Source: Falsarthrobacter nasiphocae
GTDB lineage: Bacteria; Actinomycetota; Actinomycetes; Actinomycetales; Micrococcaceae
Direction: 5' to 3'
Assembly (NCBI RefSeq): GCF_031456275.1
Contig: NZ_JAVDUI010000001.1
Location: 2,004,965-2,068,964, forward strand
DNA length: 64,000 nt
Shown: piece after piece, positions 34,208-43,392 of the stretch
How positions within the stretch are numbered: the stretch's first letter is position 1
Layout of the letters: each line of letters begins with the position of its first letter
Position numbers and translations under genes: made by a program
Notes under the pieces: model-generated
What the model was told of the DNA's origin: nothing
Database searches by the model: none
What the model saw: only the letters and a program-made list of their open reading frames with translations

Positions 34208-35459
34208 GATGAATGAAGTGCGTGAAGCCCGGATCGAGATCGGGCAAGTCTGCGAACCGGGGGACGTCGCGGCTCACATTCTCCTCGCCGTCGCCGGGCC
34301 GCAGACGACAGCCGACGTCGTGACCGGCCGTGCCGCGAGCATCCCCTGCCTCGACGAGTACGTCGAGGGCCTCAGGGCCGCCGGCTACCAAGACCCGCTC
34401 AAGGCAGCAGGGGAGGCCCTTCGCCGGTGGCACGCCCGCGCCGAGCAGCTCAAGCCTGCGTCCAGCCTGCGGGAGCAGATGGCCGAGATCGGCGCGCACT
34501 ACCTCGTCCCCGAGGACGCCGCGTGGCCCGCGCGGCTCCTGGACCTCGGGCTCTCCCAGCCGTACGGGCTCTGGGTCAGGACGGGCTCCCGCGGCGCTGG
34601 TACCGCGCGGGACGCCCGAACCGCGCTCGCGGCGTGCGAGGTGTCCCTGGCCGTCGTCGGAACGAGGGAGGCGACCCAGTACGGCCTTGAGATCACTCAC
34701 CGCATCGCTGCCCGGTGCCGCGACACGGGCGTCACCGTCATCTCCGGCGGAGCCATCGGCATCGACGGCCGGGCCCACGCCTCCGCCCTGGAACGGGATG
34801 CGGCCGCTGGGCGGCGGGGCATGTCGACCGTGGCCGTCCTGGCTGGGGGCATCGACCGTTTCTATCCAGCGTCGCACCACCGGCTCTTCGAGGACATTCT
34901 CGCTGGCGGCGCCCTCATCAGCGAGGCGACACCGGGAGGCGCGCCCACTCGATGGCGGTTCCTCCAGCGGAACCGGCTCATCGCCGCGCTCTCGGGCGCT
35001 GTCGTTGTCGTGGAGGCGCGCGTCCGCAGCGGCGCGCTGAGCACCGCCAACCACGCGCTCACCATCGGCAGGGACGTGGGCGCTGTTCCGGGGAACATCA
35101 CGTCCGAGCTCTCCGCCGGATGCCATGCGCTCTTGCAGACCACAGCCTCCGCAGTCATCGCGGAGCCCGACGACGCGCTGCGCCTCCTCAAGCGCCCCGA
35201 CGGCTCGTACATCCCAGAGGGCATTGGGCCGTCCCCGATGCCCAACGCCCGAGGGATCGCCCGGGCCCGGGTCACGGACGGGATGACGGAGAAGCAGCTG
35301 GCCGTCTATGAGGCCACGCCGGTCCGCCGGCCCGTGGACGTCGCCCGCATCGCCCGCTGGGCGGGCCTCTCCGCGGACGAAGCCCTCGGAGTTCTCGCGG
35401 ACTTCGACCTCCGCGGGTACGTCCGCCGTGCGGAGGGCAAGTGGGTGAGGACCAGGTGA
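34200..35459 (+). CDS. dprA: DNA-processing protein DprA
   Basis: Loads RecA onto incoming single-stranded DNA in transformation. The 419-residue protein has a helical N-terminus, the Rossmann-like DprA core with VVGTREATQYG, ISGGAIGIDGRAHASAL, LAGGIDRFYPASHHRLF, RFLQRNRLIAALSGAVVVVEA and AVPGNITSELSAGCHALL, and a C-terminal winged-helix (MTEKQLAVYEATPVRRPVDVARIARWAG). The ATG at 34200 overlaps comM by 8 nt; ATG 34209 is an alternative. Confidence 0.95.
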   Translation: MPEMNEVREARIEIGQVCEPGDVAAHILLAVAGPQTTADVVTGRAASIPCLDEYVEGLRAAGYQDPLKAAGEALRRWHARAEQLKPASSLREQMAEIGAHYLVPEDAAWPARLLDLGLSQPYGLWVRTGSRGAGTARDARTALAACEVSLAVVGTREATQYGLEITHRIAARCRDTGVTVISGGAIGIDGRAHASALERDAAAGRRGMSTVAVLAGGIDRFYPASHHRLFEDILAGGALISEATPGGAPTRWRFLQRNRLIAALSGAVVVVEARVRSGALSTANHALTIGRDVGAVPGNITSELSAGCHALLQTTASAVIAEPDDALRLLKRPDGSYIPEGIGPSPMPNARGIARARVTDGMTEKQLAVYEATPVRRPVDVARIARWAGLSADEALGVLADFDLRGYVRRAEGKWVRTR

Positions 35460-35479
35460 GAGCGTGTCATGATTGACAG

Positions 35480-36406
35480 ATGGTGAAGGACAGCGCGCCG
35501 CCGGTCTGGGAGCTCGGCCGGTTCAAGGACTTCCTCCTCTATGAGCGCTCGCGCTCGCCCAGGACGGCCACGGCGTACCTCTCGGACCTGCGCACGATGG
35601 TCGCGAGCTGCACGCGCGCCGGCGCCTTCGGGCCGGCGGACGTCACGCTGGCCGATCTCCGGCGAGTGCTCCACGAGCGCCACGCCGACGGCGTCTCTGC
35701 GGCGAGTCTCGCGCGCCTCGTCTCCAGCATCCGCTCCTACTTCGACTGGGCCACGGAGCGCGGCATCACCGCAGCAGACCCAGCGCAGCGCCTGACCGGC
35801 CCCAAGATCTCCCGGACCCTCCCGGACGTCATCCAGCACGCCGCGGTCTCGGCGCTCCTCGAGTCCCCTCTGGGGTTGGACCTCGACGAGCACAAGGAGC
35901 GGGCCAAAGCGCACCGGGACGCCGCGATGCTCGAACTGCTGTACGCCACGGGCATGCGCGTCGGAGAACTCGCCGCACTCGACATCTGGTCCGTGGACGC
36001 CGAGCACCGGACCGTCCGGGTCATCGGCAAGGGAGACAAGGAGCGCGTGGTCCCGATGGGTGATCCCGCCCGCAAGGCCCTCGAGCGCTGGCTCAACGAC
36101 TCGCGCCGATTCCTGGCGCGTCCGGACGAGACGGCCCTCTTCGTGGGCATGAGGGGCCGGCGGATCGACCAGCGCCAAGTGCGGCGCCTCGTCAACGAGG
36201 CGCTGGCCCGACTAGGCACGACGAAGGCCCGCGGACCCCACGCCTTTCGACACACGGCCGCCACGCACATGCTGGACGAGGGAGCGGACCTGCGCAGCAT
36301 CCAGGAGATGCTCGGCCACGCCTCGCTCACGACCACGCAGATCTACACGCACGTGTCCGTGGAGCGCCTCTCCCAGGCGTACAAACAGGCCCACCCCCGG
36401 GCGTAG
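35480..36406 (+). CDS. xerC: Tyrosine recombinase XerC
   Basis: Resolves chromosome dimers at dif with XerD. The 308-residue protein has an N-terminal core-binding domain (FLLYERSRSPRTATAYLSDL) and a catalytic domain with all nucleophile-set residues: Arg in TGMRVGEL (near 160), Lys in GKGDKERVVP, His-x-x-Arg in HAFRHTAATHML (near 254), His in GHASLTTTQ and Tyr in TQIYTHVS (near 289). The length and lone position after dprA indicate housekeeping XerC rather than a phage integrase. CATGAT lies 6 nt before the ATG, possibly a weak leaderless -10. Confidence 0.95.
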   Translation: MVKDSAPPVWELGRFKDFLLYERSRSPRTATAYLSDLRTMVASCTRAGAFGPADVTLADLRRVLHERHADGVSAASLARLVSSIRSYFDWATERGITAADPAQRLTGPKISRTLPDVIQHAAVSALLESPLGLDLDEHKERAKAHRDAAMLELLYATGMRVGELAALDIWSVDAEHRTVRVIGKGDKERVVPMGDPARKALERWLNDSRRFLARPDETALFVGMRGRRIDQRQVRRLVNEALARLGTTKARGPHAFRHTAATHMLDEGADLRSIQEMLGHASLTTTQIYTHVSVERLSQAYKQAHPRA

Positions 36407-36567
36407 CGGGTTCCGGCAGTGGACGGGACACCCACAATTGCACCGTCCGTTGCGGCGCGTCGCGTGGCCCCGCGGCCCCGTCGTCGGCATGATGGGAGGT
36501 GATGGGTTGCCGGTGGCCGTCCTGGATCGAGGCACGTGGGGAAGACGCGCCTAAGAAAGGGGATACC

Positions 36568-37134
36568 GTGGCAACGACGTCTGACCGAGAGTCCCGCGTG
36601 CCGAAGGCAAGCGGCTCTTCGCCGCGCCCCGCCGCCGACATGACGAGGGGCACTCTCTCCGTGCTCGCCGTGCCGAGCGCCATGTGCCCGCACATCGAAT
36701 GGGCCATGGACGCTGTCGTCGCGCGTCGCACCGCCGCCACCTGGACGCCGCAGCCCGTGGCCCCCGGCATGGTCCGCACGGAACTCGTGTGGGAGGGCGC
36801 GCCCGGATCGGGCTCCCTCCTCGCCTCATCCCTGCGCGGGTGGCCCCACATCCGCTTCGAGGTGACCGAGGAGGCCTCGCCCGGCACAGACCCCGGCCGC
36901 TGGTCCCACACCCCCGAGCTCGGAATCTTCCACGCCACCACCGACGTCCACGGCAACATCATGGTCTCCGAGGACCGGATCCGCTTCGCCTTCGAGCGCG
37001 GCGCAGGGGACCCCGCCGTGATGCACCACGAGCTCTCCCTGGCGCTCGGCGAGGCTTGGGACGAGGAGCTCGAGCCGTTCCGGCAGGCCACCGCGGAGGT
37101 CTCCAACGTCCGCTGGCTCAACCGGGCCCTGTAG
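36568..37134 (+). CDS. DUF3145 family protein
   Basis: Actinobacterial protein of 188 residues. RGTLSVLAVPSAMCPHIEWAMDAVV is the recognisable family start; WPHIRFEVTEEAS and DVHGNIMVSEDRIRFA follow. Function is unknown. The GTG start is chosen because AAAGGGG lies 7 nt upstream, although the frame is open earlier. In relatives it lies between xerC and the fab cluster, as here; an MFS gene follows after 7 nt. Confidence 0.85.
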   Translation: MATTSDRESRVPKASGSSPRPAADMTRGTLSVLAVPSAMCPHIEWAMDAVVARRTAATWTPQPVAPGMVRTELVWEGAPGSGSLLASSLRGWPHIRFEVTEEASPGTDPGRWSHTPELGIFHATTDVHGNIMVSEDRIRFAFERGAGDPAVMHHELSLALGEAWDEELEPFRQATAEVSNVRWLNRAL

Positions 37135-37141
37135 AGCCCGC

Positions 37142-38380
37142 ATGCGCCGCCTGACACGTCCTCCTGACTTGGCGGCGCAGGGCTTGAGGCCGCTTGTCGG
37201 TCCCGTCTACGTTCCGTCGCTCATCTACGCGGCTGGCGCCTCGGCTCTCGTGCCGGCCCAGGTCATCCTCGCGCTGCAGCTCGGATTCTCCCCGGCGGCT
37301 TTCGCAGGCGTCATGACCTGGATCGGCGCCTTCGCCGTTTTCGCCTCCGTGTTTGCCGGGAGGCTCGTGGACCGCTGGGGGGACAAGCGCGCCCTCATCG
37401 GCGTCACGGTACTCGGGGGCGCAGGTCTCCTCCTGGCGGCCTTGGCCGCCGCAGACGGCAGCCCATGGGCCAAATGGGTGCTCGTCGTGGCGCTGACTCT
37501 CTTCGACCTGGTTGACGCGGTCTGGTCCATCGCCCGTCAGGGCCTCGTCATGGATCTGGCGCCTGTGCACCTGCGCGGGCGCGCCATGAGCCTTTACGGC
37601 GCCTGCCAGCGCCTGGGTCGTCTCGCAGGTCCTCTTCTCGCGGCACCAATTCTCGCCGTCGCCAGTCCCCTCTGGGTGCTTCCGGTGACGACGACGGTGT
37701 GCGTCGTGGCGCTGGCCTGGCTCATTCGCCACCGGCCGTCACTGGCGGGGCCTCCGCTCGCATCGTCCACACCGATCGCAAGCGCGCCCACGCCTCTCAA
37801 CCCACCCGTCGGGCGCCGGGCGGTGGCCACGCTGGGGGGCGGGGCATTGATCCTGGAGGCCCTGCGGATTTCGGTCACGACCCTCGTTCCCTTGTGGGCG
37901 GTTCAAGGCGCGCAGTTGAACCCGCCGGAGGTGGCCTTGCTCTTGGCACTCATTTCCGGGGCGCAACTGGTCCTCTTCTGGCCGGCAGGCGTCGTCGTCG
38001 ACCGCTGGGGGCTGGCCCCGGTGACCGTGACCGCGATGGCAGGCATCAGCCTGGGTTTGGGGCTCATGCCCCTGGACAGGAGCATCACGTGGCTTGTTCT
38101 GTGCGGCCTGCTCGTGGGCCTCGGCGATGGCGTGGGGGCTGGTGTGATCAAGCAGATGGGTGCTGCGCTGGCGCCCGTGGAGGGGAGGGCCGCCTTCCTC
38201 GGTCACTGGCAGGGCATCGCCTCGGCGGGGTCGCTCGCATCCCCTGCCCTGTCGGGTGTAGCCATCGCGGCCGCCTCGCTGCCCGTGGCGCTTGTCCTCA
38301 ATGGCGGGATGGGGCTGGCTGGTGCTGCATGGATGGCAGTGTGGGTTCCGCGCTTGCTGCCGCGCCCCGGCCCGCGCTGA
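37142..38380 (+). CDS. MFS transporter
   Basis: A 412-residue major facilitator with about twelve helices. The signature loops are AGRLVDRWGDKRALIGV (loop 2-3) and AGVVVDRWGLAPVTVTA (loop 8-9); LLVGLGDGVGAGVIKQMGAAL is a conserved helix of multidrug-type exporters. A Pro/Ser-rich central loop (residues about 195-220) joins the two halves. The substrate is not deducible. It starts 7 nt after DUF3145, so both may be co-transcribed, and it ends at a strong bidirectional hairpin. Confidence 0.85.
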   Translation: MRRLTRPPDLAAQGLRPLVGPVYVPSLIYAAGASALVPAQVILALQLGFSPAAFAGVMTWIGAFAVFASVFAGRLVDRWGDKRALIGVTVLGGAGLLLAALAAADGSPWAKWVLVVALTLFDLVDAVWSIARQGLVMDLAPVHLRGRAMSLYGACQRLGRLAGPLLAAPILAVASPLWVLPVTTTVCVVALAWLIRHRPSLAGPPLASSTPIASAPTPLNPPVGRRAVATLGGGALILEALRISVTTLVPLWAVQGAQLNPPEVALLLALISGAQLVLFWPAGVVVDRWGLAPVTVTAMAGISLGLGLMPLDRSITWLVLCGLLVGLGDGVGAGVIKQMGAALAPVEGRAAFLGHWQGIASAGSLASPALSGVAIAAASLPVALVLNGGMGLAGAAWMAVWVPRLLPRPGPR

Positions 38381-38411
38381 CCCGCCCAGCCCAGGCGATC
38401 GCCAGACGCAG

Positions 38412-38443
38412 AAGGGGCCGGTGCCACGCGGCACCGGCCCCTT
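38412..38443. terminator. Bidirectional terminator between the MFS gene and fabF
   Basis: A perfect 14-bp stem (38412-38425 with 38430-38443) with an ACGC loop, bounded by an A-pair on one side and TTT on the other. It lies between two convergent genes and can serve both. Confidence 0.8.
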
Positions 38444-38490
38444 TGCTCTGGCCTCTTCTCGCTGACCGGCCCCGAACCGGGCCAGCCCTG

Positions 38491-39726
38491 CTAGACGCTG
38501 CGGAACGCCGCCACGGCGTTGTGCCCGCCGAACCCGAAGCTGTTGCTCAGGGCCGCGATGTCGCCCTCGGGGAGCGAACGGCTCGTCGTCACCACGTCGA
38601 GCGGGATGCGCGGGTCCTGGTTCTCGAGGTTGATCGTCGCGGGCATCTGGCGGTGGTGCAGCGCGAGGACCGTGAGGACGGCCTCGACGGCACCGGCCGC
38701 GCCGAGGAGGTGGCCCATCTGGGACTTCGTCGCGGAGACGGCCACGTGGTCCAGGTCCGCGCCGAGCGCGGCATTGAGCGCCGTGTACTCGGGCACGTCG
38801 CCGACGGGCGTGCTCGTGGCGTGCGCGTTGACGTGGACGATGTCCGCTGCGGTCAGCCCGCCGTCCTTGAGCGCGCCGCGGAGGGCCCGCGTGGCACCAA
38901 GGCCCTCGGGGTCCGGCGCCGTGATGTGGTGCGCGTCCGCCGTGACGGCCGTTCCAGCGAGGACGGCGTAGATCTTGGCGCCGCGGGCGCGGGCGTGCTC
39001 CTCGGACTCGATGACAAGGGCACCGGCGCCCTCGCCCATGACAAAGCCGTCGCGGTCAACATCGTACGGGCGGGACGCGCGCTCGGGCTCGTCATTGCGG
39101 CGCGAGAGCGCCTGCATGCTGGAGAACGCCGCAAGCGTGAAGGGGTGGATGGCGGCCTCAGCACCGCCGGTGACCACGACGTCGACCTCTCCAGACCGGA
39201 TCATGTCCAGGGCGAGCTCGAGCGCCTCCGTGCCGGACGCGCAGGCGGACACGGGTGTGCGGGCCGCAGCCCGCGCGCCGAGGTCCAGGGAGATCGTGCC
39301 GGAGACGGAGTTCGGCATGAGCATCGGCACGGACATGGGGAGCACGCGGCGCGGGCCGCGCTCGCGCAGGGTGTCCCAGCCGTTGAGGAGGGTCTGCACG
39401 CCGCCGATCCCGGTGGCGAAGGCGACGCCGAAGCGCTCGGGATCCACCTCGGGGCGGCCTGCGTCCTCCCAGGCCTCGCGGGCGGCGACGACGCCGAACT
39501 GCGTGGAGGGGTCCATGCGCTTCGTCTCGGCCTTGGTCAGGCGCTCCGCCGCAGGGGTGGAGGCGTGACCGGCGATGCGGGCGGGGAGCTCGTACTGCTC
39601 AACCCACTCGTCCTCAAGGCGGCGGATGCCGGAGACGCCGGCAATGGCGTTGGCCCAGAGCTCGTCGACGGTCCCGCCAATGGGGGTAGTGGCGCCGAGA
39701 CCGGTGATGACTGCTGTGCGGGGCAT
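38491..39726 (-). CDS. fabF: 3-oxoacyl-[ACP] synthase II
   Basis: Chain-elongating condensing enzyme of type II fatty acid synthesis. The 411-residue protein has the Cys-His-His triad: Cys162 in SACASGTEAL, His in VNAHATSTPVGD and His in GHLLGAAGAVEA, plus the glycine-rich SNSFGFGGHNA end. The start ATG 39726 follows AAGGAA. It is the last gene of the fasR-fabD-fabH-acpP-fabF run, 88 nt after acpP. Confidence 0.96.
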   Translation of the reverse strand: MPRTAVITGLGATTPIGGTVDELWANAIAGVSGIRRLEDEWVEQYELPARIAGHASTPAAERLTKAETKRMDPSTQFGVVAAREAWEDAGRPEVDPERFGVAFATGIGGVQTLLNGWDTLRERGPRRVLPMSVPMLMPNSVSGTISLDLGARAAARTPVSACASGTEALELALDMIRSGEVDVVVTGGAEAAIHPFTLAAFSSMQALSRRNDEPERASRPYDVDRDGFVMGEGAGALVIESEEHARARGAKIYAVLAGTAVTADAHHITAPDPEGLGATRALRGALKDGGLTAADIVHVNAHATSTPVGDVPEYTALNAALGADLDHVAVSATKSQMGHLLGAAGAVEAVLTVLALHHRQMPATINLENQDPRIPLDVVTTSRSLPEGDIAALSNSFGFGGHNAVAAFRSV

Positions 39727-39814
39727 GCGGGGTTCCTTCGCTGAGGTCGAGACGTGGTGCGTAAGACGATGGGGTGTGCGCCGCCAGGCAGCCCTGGCGG
39801 CGCACAAAGCCTGG

Positions 39815-40057
39815 CTAGGAGGCCTTGACGATGTAGTCGACGGCGTCGCCGACCGTGGCGAGGCCCTTGACGTCCTCGTCGGGGATCTTGACGCCGAACT
39901 TCTCCTCGCAGTTGACGACGATCGTCATCATGGAGATGGAGTCGATGTCGAGGTCGTCAGCGAAGGACTTCTCCAGCTGCACGTCCTCAACGGGGATGTC
40001 GGTCTCTTCGTTGACGATCTCCGCGAGGCCTGCGAGGACTTCTTCCTGAGTTGCCAT
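39815..40057 (-). CDS. acpP: Acyl carrier protein
   Basis: An 80-residue acidic carrier. The attachment serine for 4'-phosphopantetheine is Ser40 in DLDIDSISMM; the more usual neighbour Leu is replaced by Ile, a variant seen in actinobacteria. It lies between fabH and fabF and is carried along in the fatty acid operon. The ATG at 40057 begins the conserved MATQEEVLAGLAEIV. Confidence 0.96.
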   Translation of the reverse strand: MATQEEVLAGLAEIVNEETDIPVEDVQLEKSFADDLDIDSISMMTIVVNCEEKFGVKIPDEDVKGLATVGDAVDYIVKAS

Positions 40058-40174
40058 GATGGGCTCCTTACTCTTCGAGGACACGCCGTGCGCGTGGCCG
40101 GTGGTGGTTGTCCGGCCTGGGCCGGGCCGCTGGCGTCGGAGCCAGCCCCGGAGTGAACCCCGGGAAGTCTTAGG

Positions 40175-41179
40175 TTACGGAAGGACGACGACTTGCGCGC
40201 CGAACACGAGCCCCGCGCCGAACCCAATCTGGAGGGCGAGCTTGCCGCTGACCTCCGGGTGCTCGTCGAGCATGCGCCGCATGGCGATCGGGATCGAGGC
40301 CGCCGAGGTGTTGCCGGTGTCCTCGATGTCGCGCGCCACGAGGACGCTCTCGGGGAGCTTGAGCTGCTTGACCATCTCGTCGATGATGCGCATGTTCGCC
40401 TGGTGGGGGAGGAACACGGCGAGGTCCTCAGCCGTGACGCCTGCCTCGTCAAGGGCCTTGCGGGCCATCTTCGCCATCTCCCACACGGCCCAGCGGAACA
40501 CAGACGGTCCGTCCTGTCGCAGGGTCGGCCACGCGGGGTTCGCGCCGGAGCGGACGTCGAGAAGCGAATGCGTCATGCCAATCGCGTCCCACTTTCCGCC
40601 CTCGGAGCCCCACACGGAGCGGCTGATCCCGGGCGTCTCGCTTCGGGTGACGACGACGGCGCCTGCGGCATCGCCAAGCAGGAAGCTGATCGTCCGGTCT
40701 GTGGGGTCGATGAAGTCGGAGAGCTTCTCCACGCCCACAACGAGAACGTTCTTCGCCATGCCGGAGCGCACGAGCGCGTCGGCCTGGGCCACGCCGTAGC
40801 AGTATCCGGCGCAGGCGGCGGACACGTCGAAGGCCGGGACGACGCCCGTGCCGAGGCGTGACGCCAGCAGGGCCGCGGCGGACGGGGTGGCGAAGGGGTG
40901 CGTCACCGTCGAGACCACAACGGCCTCGATGTCCTCCGCAGTCAGGCCCGCGTGCTCCAGGGCCTGGAGGGACGCGGCCTCGGCCATGTCGACGACGCTC
41001 ACGTCGGCAGCCGCGCGGCGGCGCGTGGCGATGCCGGTCCGCTGGCGGATCCACTCGTCGCTCGAGTTGATCGGCTCGACGATGTCGTCGTTGGTGACGA
41101 CGTTCTGGCCGCGGTATTCGCCGACACCGGCGATGCGGGAGTGCTGGACGGTCTCGTACTGCTTCAAGGTGGCGCTCAT
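40175..41179 (-). CDS. fabH: 3-oxoacyl-[ACP] synthase III
   Basis: Initiates fatty acid chains by condensing a primer acyl-CoA with malonyl-ACP. The 334-residue protein has Cys123 in SAACAGYCYG, His in LPHQANMRI and Asn in DTGNTSAASIP. Primer choice decides straight versus branched chains; branched acyl-CoA use is usual in Micrococcales but cannot be read from these motifs alone. Its ATG overlaps the fabD stop. Confidence 0.96.
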   Translation of the reverse strand: MSATLKQYETVQHSRIAGVGEYRGQNVVTNDDIVEPINSSDEWIRQRTGIATRRRAAADVSVVDMAEAASLQALEHAGLTAEDIEAVVVSTVTHPFATPSAAALLASRLGTGVVPAFDVSAACAGYCYGVAQADALVRSGMAKNVLVVGVEKLSDFIDPTDRTISFLLGDAAGAVVVTRSETPGISRSVWGSEGGKWDAIGMTHSLLDVRSGANPAWPTLRQDGPSVFRWAVWEMAKMARKALDEAGVTAEDLAVFLPHQANMRIIDEMVKQLKLPESVLVARDIEDTGNTSAASIPIAMRRMLDEHPEVSGKLALQIGFGAGLVFGAQVVVLP

Positions 41180-42123
41180 GCCTGGGGGCCTCCGGTCTGG
41201 GCCTCGTCAGGGGCCGTGCGTGCGTGGGCGCGGGCGAACTCCCGCGCGTCGTCGAGCTGATCAGGGGTGGAGAGCGAGAAGCGCTCGACGCCTCGAAGGC
41301 CGCGCTTGGCGAGGCCCGTGAGCGTCCCGGCCGGGGCGACCTCGAGGATCCCGGTGACGCCGAGGTCCGCCATGGTCTGCATGCACAGATCCCAGCGGAC
41401 CGGCCGCGTGACCTGGTCGACGATGAGGTCGAGGAAGACCTTGCCGTGCTCAGTTCGGGAGCCGTCCCGGTTGGTGAGGAGGGTGGCCTCTGGGTCCTGG
41501 GTGAGGACGGCCTCGGCCGCGCGGGTCAGGGGCTCGACCGCCGAGTCCATGAAGTTCGTGTGGAAGGCCCCGGCGACCTTGAGCTCGATGACCTTCGCCT
41601 TCGCGGGCGGCTCCGCCATGAGGCGTTCGATGGCCTCACGGGAGCCGGCGGCGACAAGCTGGCCTGGGCAGTTGTTGTTGGCGACGACGGCGCCTGCGGC
41701 GTCAATGGCGGCCTCGACCTCGTCGGCGGCACCGCCGAGCACGGCTGCCATCGTCGAGTCGGCCTCGGCCGCGGCGGAGGCCATGAGGCGCCCGCGCTCA
41801 CCGACGAGGGCGGCGGCGTCCGCGTCGGAGAACACGCCGGCGAGGGCGGCGGCCGTGATCTCGCCGACGGAGTGGCCCGCGTAGACGTCTGCTGCGACGC
41901 CCAGGGCGCGGGCGGAGATGAGGCCGGCGGCGACGATGAGGGGCTGGGCCACGGCCGTGTCCTTGATCGTGGCCTCGTCCGATTCGGTGCCGTGAGTCAG
42001 CAGATCAATCTTGGAGGCTTCCGACAGGGCCGCGACCTGCGCGGCGACCTGGGGCAACTCGAGCCACGGGGTGAGAAAACCGGGAACCTGGGACCCCTGA
42101 CCGGGGCAAACAATGGCTAACAC
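41176..42123 (-). CDS. fabD: Malonyl CoA-acyl carrier protein transacylase
   Basis: Moves malonyl from CoA to ACP. Of 315 residues, the N-terminal CPGQGSQVPGF motif and active-site serine in AGHSVGEIT (Ser85) are diagnostic; AGAFHTNFMDSA carries the conserved histidine. The GTG start follows GGAAGG. It is the first gene of the fab run and lies 79 nt after fasR; the gap contains a palindrome that could be the activator's site. Confidence 0.96.
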   Translation of the reverse strand: MLAIVCPGQGSQVPGFLTPWLELPQVAAQVAALSEASKIDLLTHGTESDEATIKDTAVAQPLIVAAGLISARALGVAADVYAGHSVGEITAAALAGVFSDADAAALVGERGRLMASAAAEADSTMAAVLGGAADEVEAAIDAAGAVVANNNCPGQLVAAGSREAIERLMAEPPAKAKVIELKVAGAFHTNFMDSAVEPLTRAAEAVLTQDPEATLLTNRDGSRTEHGKVFLDLIVDQVTRPVRWDLCMQTMADLGVTGILEVAPAGTLTGLAKRGLRGVERFSLSTPDQLDDAREFARAHARTAPDEAQTGGPQA

Positions 42124-42191
42124 GAGAACAAGCCTTCCAAAGGTGGGGCGGGATCAGCGTCATGGCGACGAACTAACATGCGCGTGGCTCT

Positions 42192-42208
42192 TTGTAGAGA
42201 GTCTACAA
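42192..42208. promoter_or_regulatory. Palindrome between fasR and fabD
   Basis: TTGTAGA-GAG-TCTACAA, a perfect 7-bp inverted repeat with a 3-nt centre, overlaps the fasR stop codon and lies about 70 nt before fabD. The arms extend to 8 of 9 matching positions. It is a candidate operator for FasR or an element of the fabD promoter. Confidence 0.5.
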
Positions 42209-43381
42209 GGCCACGGGTGGGGCGCCGGAAAGCCGCCCGGCGACGAGCCCGATCTGCAGGACGAACGCCTCGCGCGGGCCGAATGGGTCCAGCCCCGTCA
42301 CCTCCGCGATGCGCTTGAGACGGTACCGCACGGTGTTCGAGTGGACGAAGAGGGCCCGGCTGGTCGCCTCGAGGGAGCGCCCGGTGGCGAGGTAGGACGC
42401 GAGCGTCTCCTCGAGCCCGGGCAAGGCCGCGAGCGGGGCCGAGACCTCGGCGACGAGCTTCTTGCCGGCGGCCTGGTCGCCCGCGAGCATCCGCTCCGGC
42501 AGGAGCGCCTCTGACGACACTGGGCGCGGCGCCTCGGGCCACGCGGGGGCCGCCGAGAGTCCGGACAGGGCGGCTCGGGCGGAGGCGCTCGCCTCGGCGA
42601 GGCCCCGGGCCACAGGGCCGACGACGACGGGGCCCGCCCCGAAACACGCCGCGAGCTCCGGCAGCGCGCGCTCGGGCGAGCGGAGGCCGGAGGCCACGAG
42701 CACGAGCCGGTCCCCTTGGAGGCCCACGAGGCAGTCCCCGGCGTGGGCGGACACCCGGCGCCGGACTGCGCCGAGACCGTCGGTCTCCGCCTCGGCGGGG
42801 GAGCGCCCCACGAGGATGGTGAGCGGCTGATGAGCGGCGAACCCGACGGCGGCGACCCGGCTCGTCAGGGCGTCGGAGGACTCGCCGCGAATGATGGCGT
42901 CGACGACGAGCGCCTCGAGGCGGGTGTCCCACGCGCCCCGGGACTCCGCCGCCCGGGCGTAGACGTCCGCGACGCTGAAGGCGATGTCGCGGGAGTAGCG
43001 GAGGACGGCCTCACGCAAGCGTGCCTCGTCCTCTGTCGAGACGACTGCGGGCACGCACTTCTCGACGGCCTCGACCACCACGCGGACGAGCTCAAGGGCC
43101 TGGAGGAGACTGATGGCCCGTGTCATGTCGGAGGGGGCCTGGGCGAGGATGTCGTCCACGCTCCATCGCGCCGTTTCGCTTGGGGCGGCATACCATTCCG
43201 CGAAGGCAGCTATGCCGCGCTGTGCGACGAGGCCCAGGCGAGAGCGCTCCTTCGGCCGGAGGCCCCGGTACCAGGTGAGCTGCTCGTCGAGCGCGGCCAG
43301 CGCGGACGTCGAGATGAGGCCCAAATGGGCACGCAGAAGCGCCGCGGTCCTGTCCTGTCCGGACGGGACCGCGGCGCTCAC
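42203..43381 (-). CDS. fasR: PucR-type transcriptional regulator, FasR-like
   Basis: A 392-residue protein with a central sensor-like region and a C-terminal PucR-family helix-turn-helix: RSLEATSRALFVHSNTVRYRLKRIAEVTGLD. In Streptomyces coelicolor a PucR-type protein encoded directly upstream of fabD (FasR) activates the fabD-fabH-acpP-fabF operon; the same arrangement here supports that role. It starts with GTG 11 nt after aceE, so it may be partly co-transcribed with pyruvate dehydrogenase. The effector is unknown. Confidence 0.85.
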   Translation of the reverse strand: MSAAVPSGQDRTAALLRAHLGLISTSALAALDEQLTWYRGLRPKERSRLGLVAQRGIAAFAEWYAAPSETARWSVDDILAQAPSDMTRAISLLQALELVRVVVEAVEKCVPAVVSTEDEARLREAVLRYSRDIAFSVADVYARAAESRGAWDTRLEALVVDAIIRGESSDALTSRVAAVGFAAHQPLTILVGRSPAEAETDGLGAVRRRVSAHAGDCLVGLQGDRLVLVASGLRSPERALPELAACFGAGPVVVGPVARGLAEASASARAALSGLSAAPAWPEAPRPVSSEALLPERMLAGDQAAGKKLVAEVSAPLAALPGLEETLASYLATGRSLEATSRALFVHSNTVRYRLKRIAEVTGLDPFGPREAFVLQIGLVAGRLSGAPPVAL

Positions 43382-43392
43382 CTCAGACGAGG

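Noticed and set aside
35480-36406. Phage or island integrase
   Set aside because: Length, motif set and position after dprA indicate housekeeping XerC; no phage genes or att-like repeats nearby.
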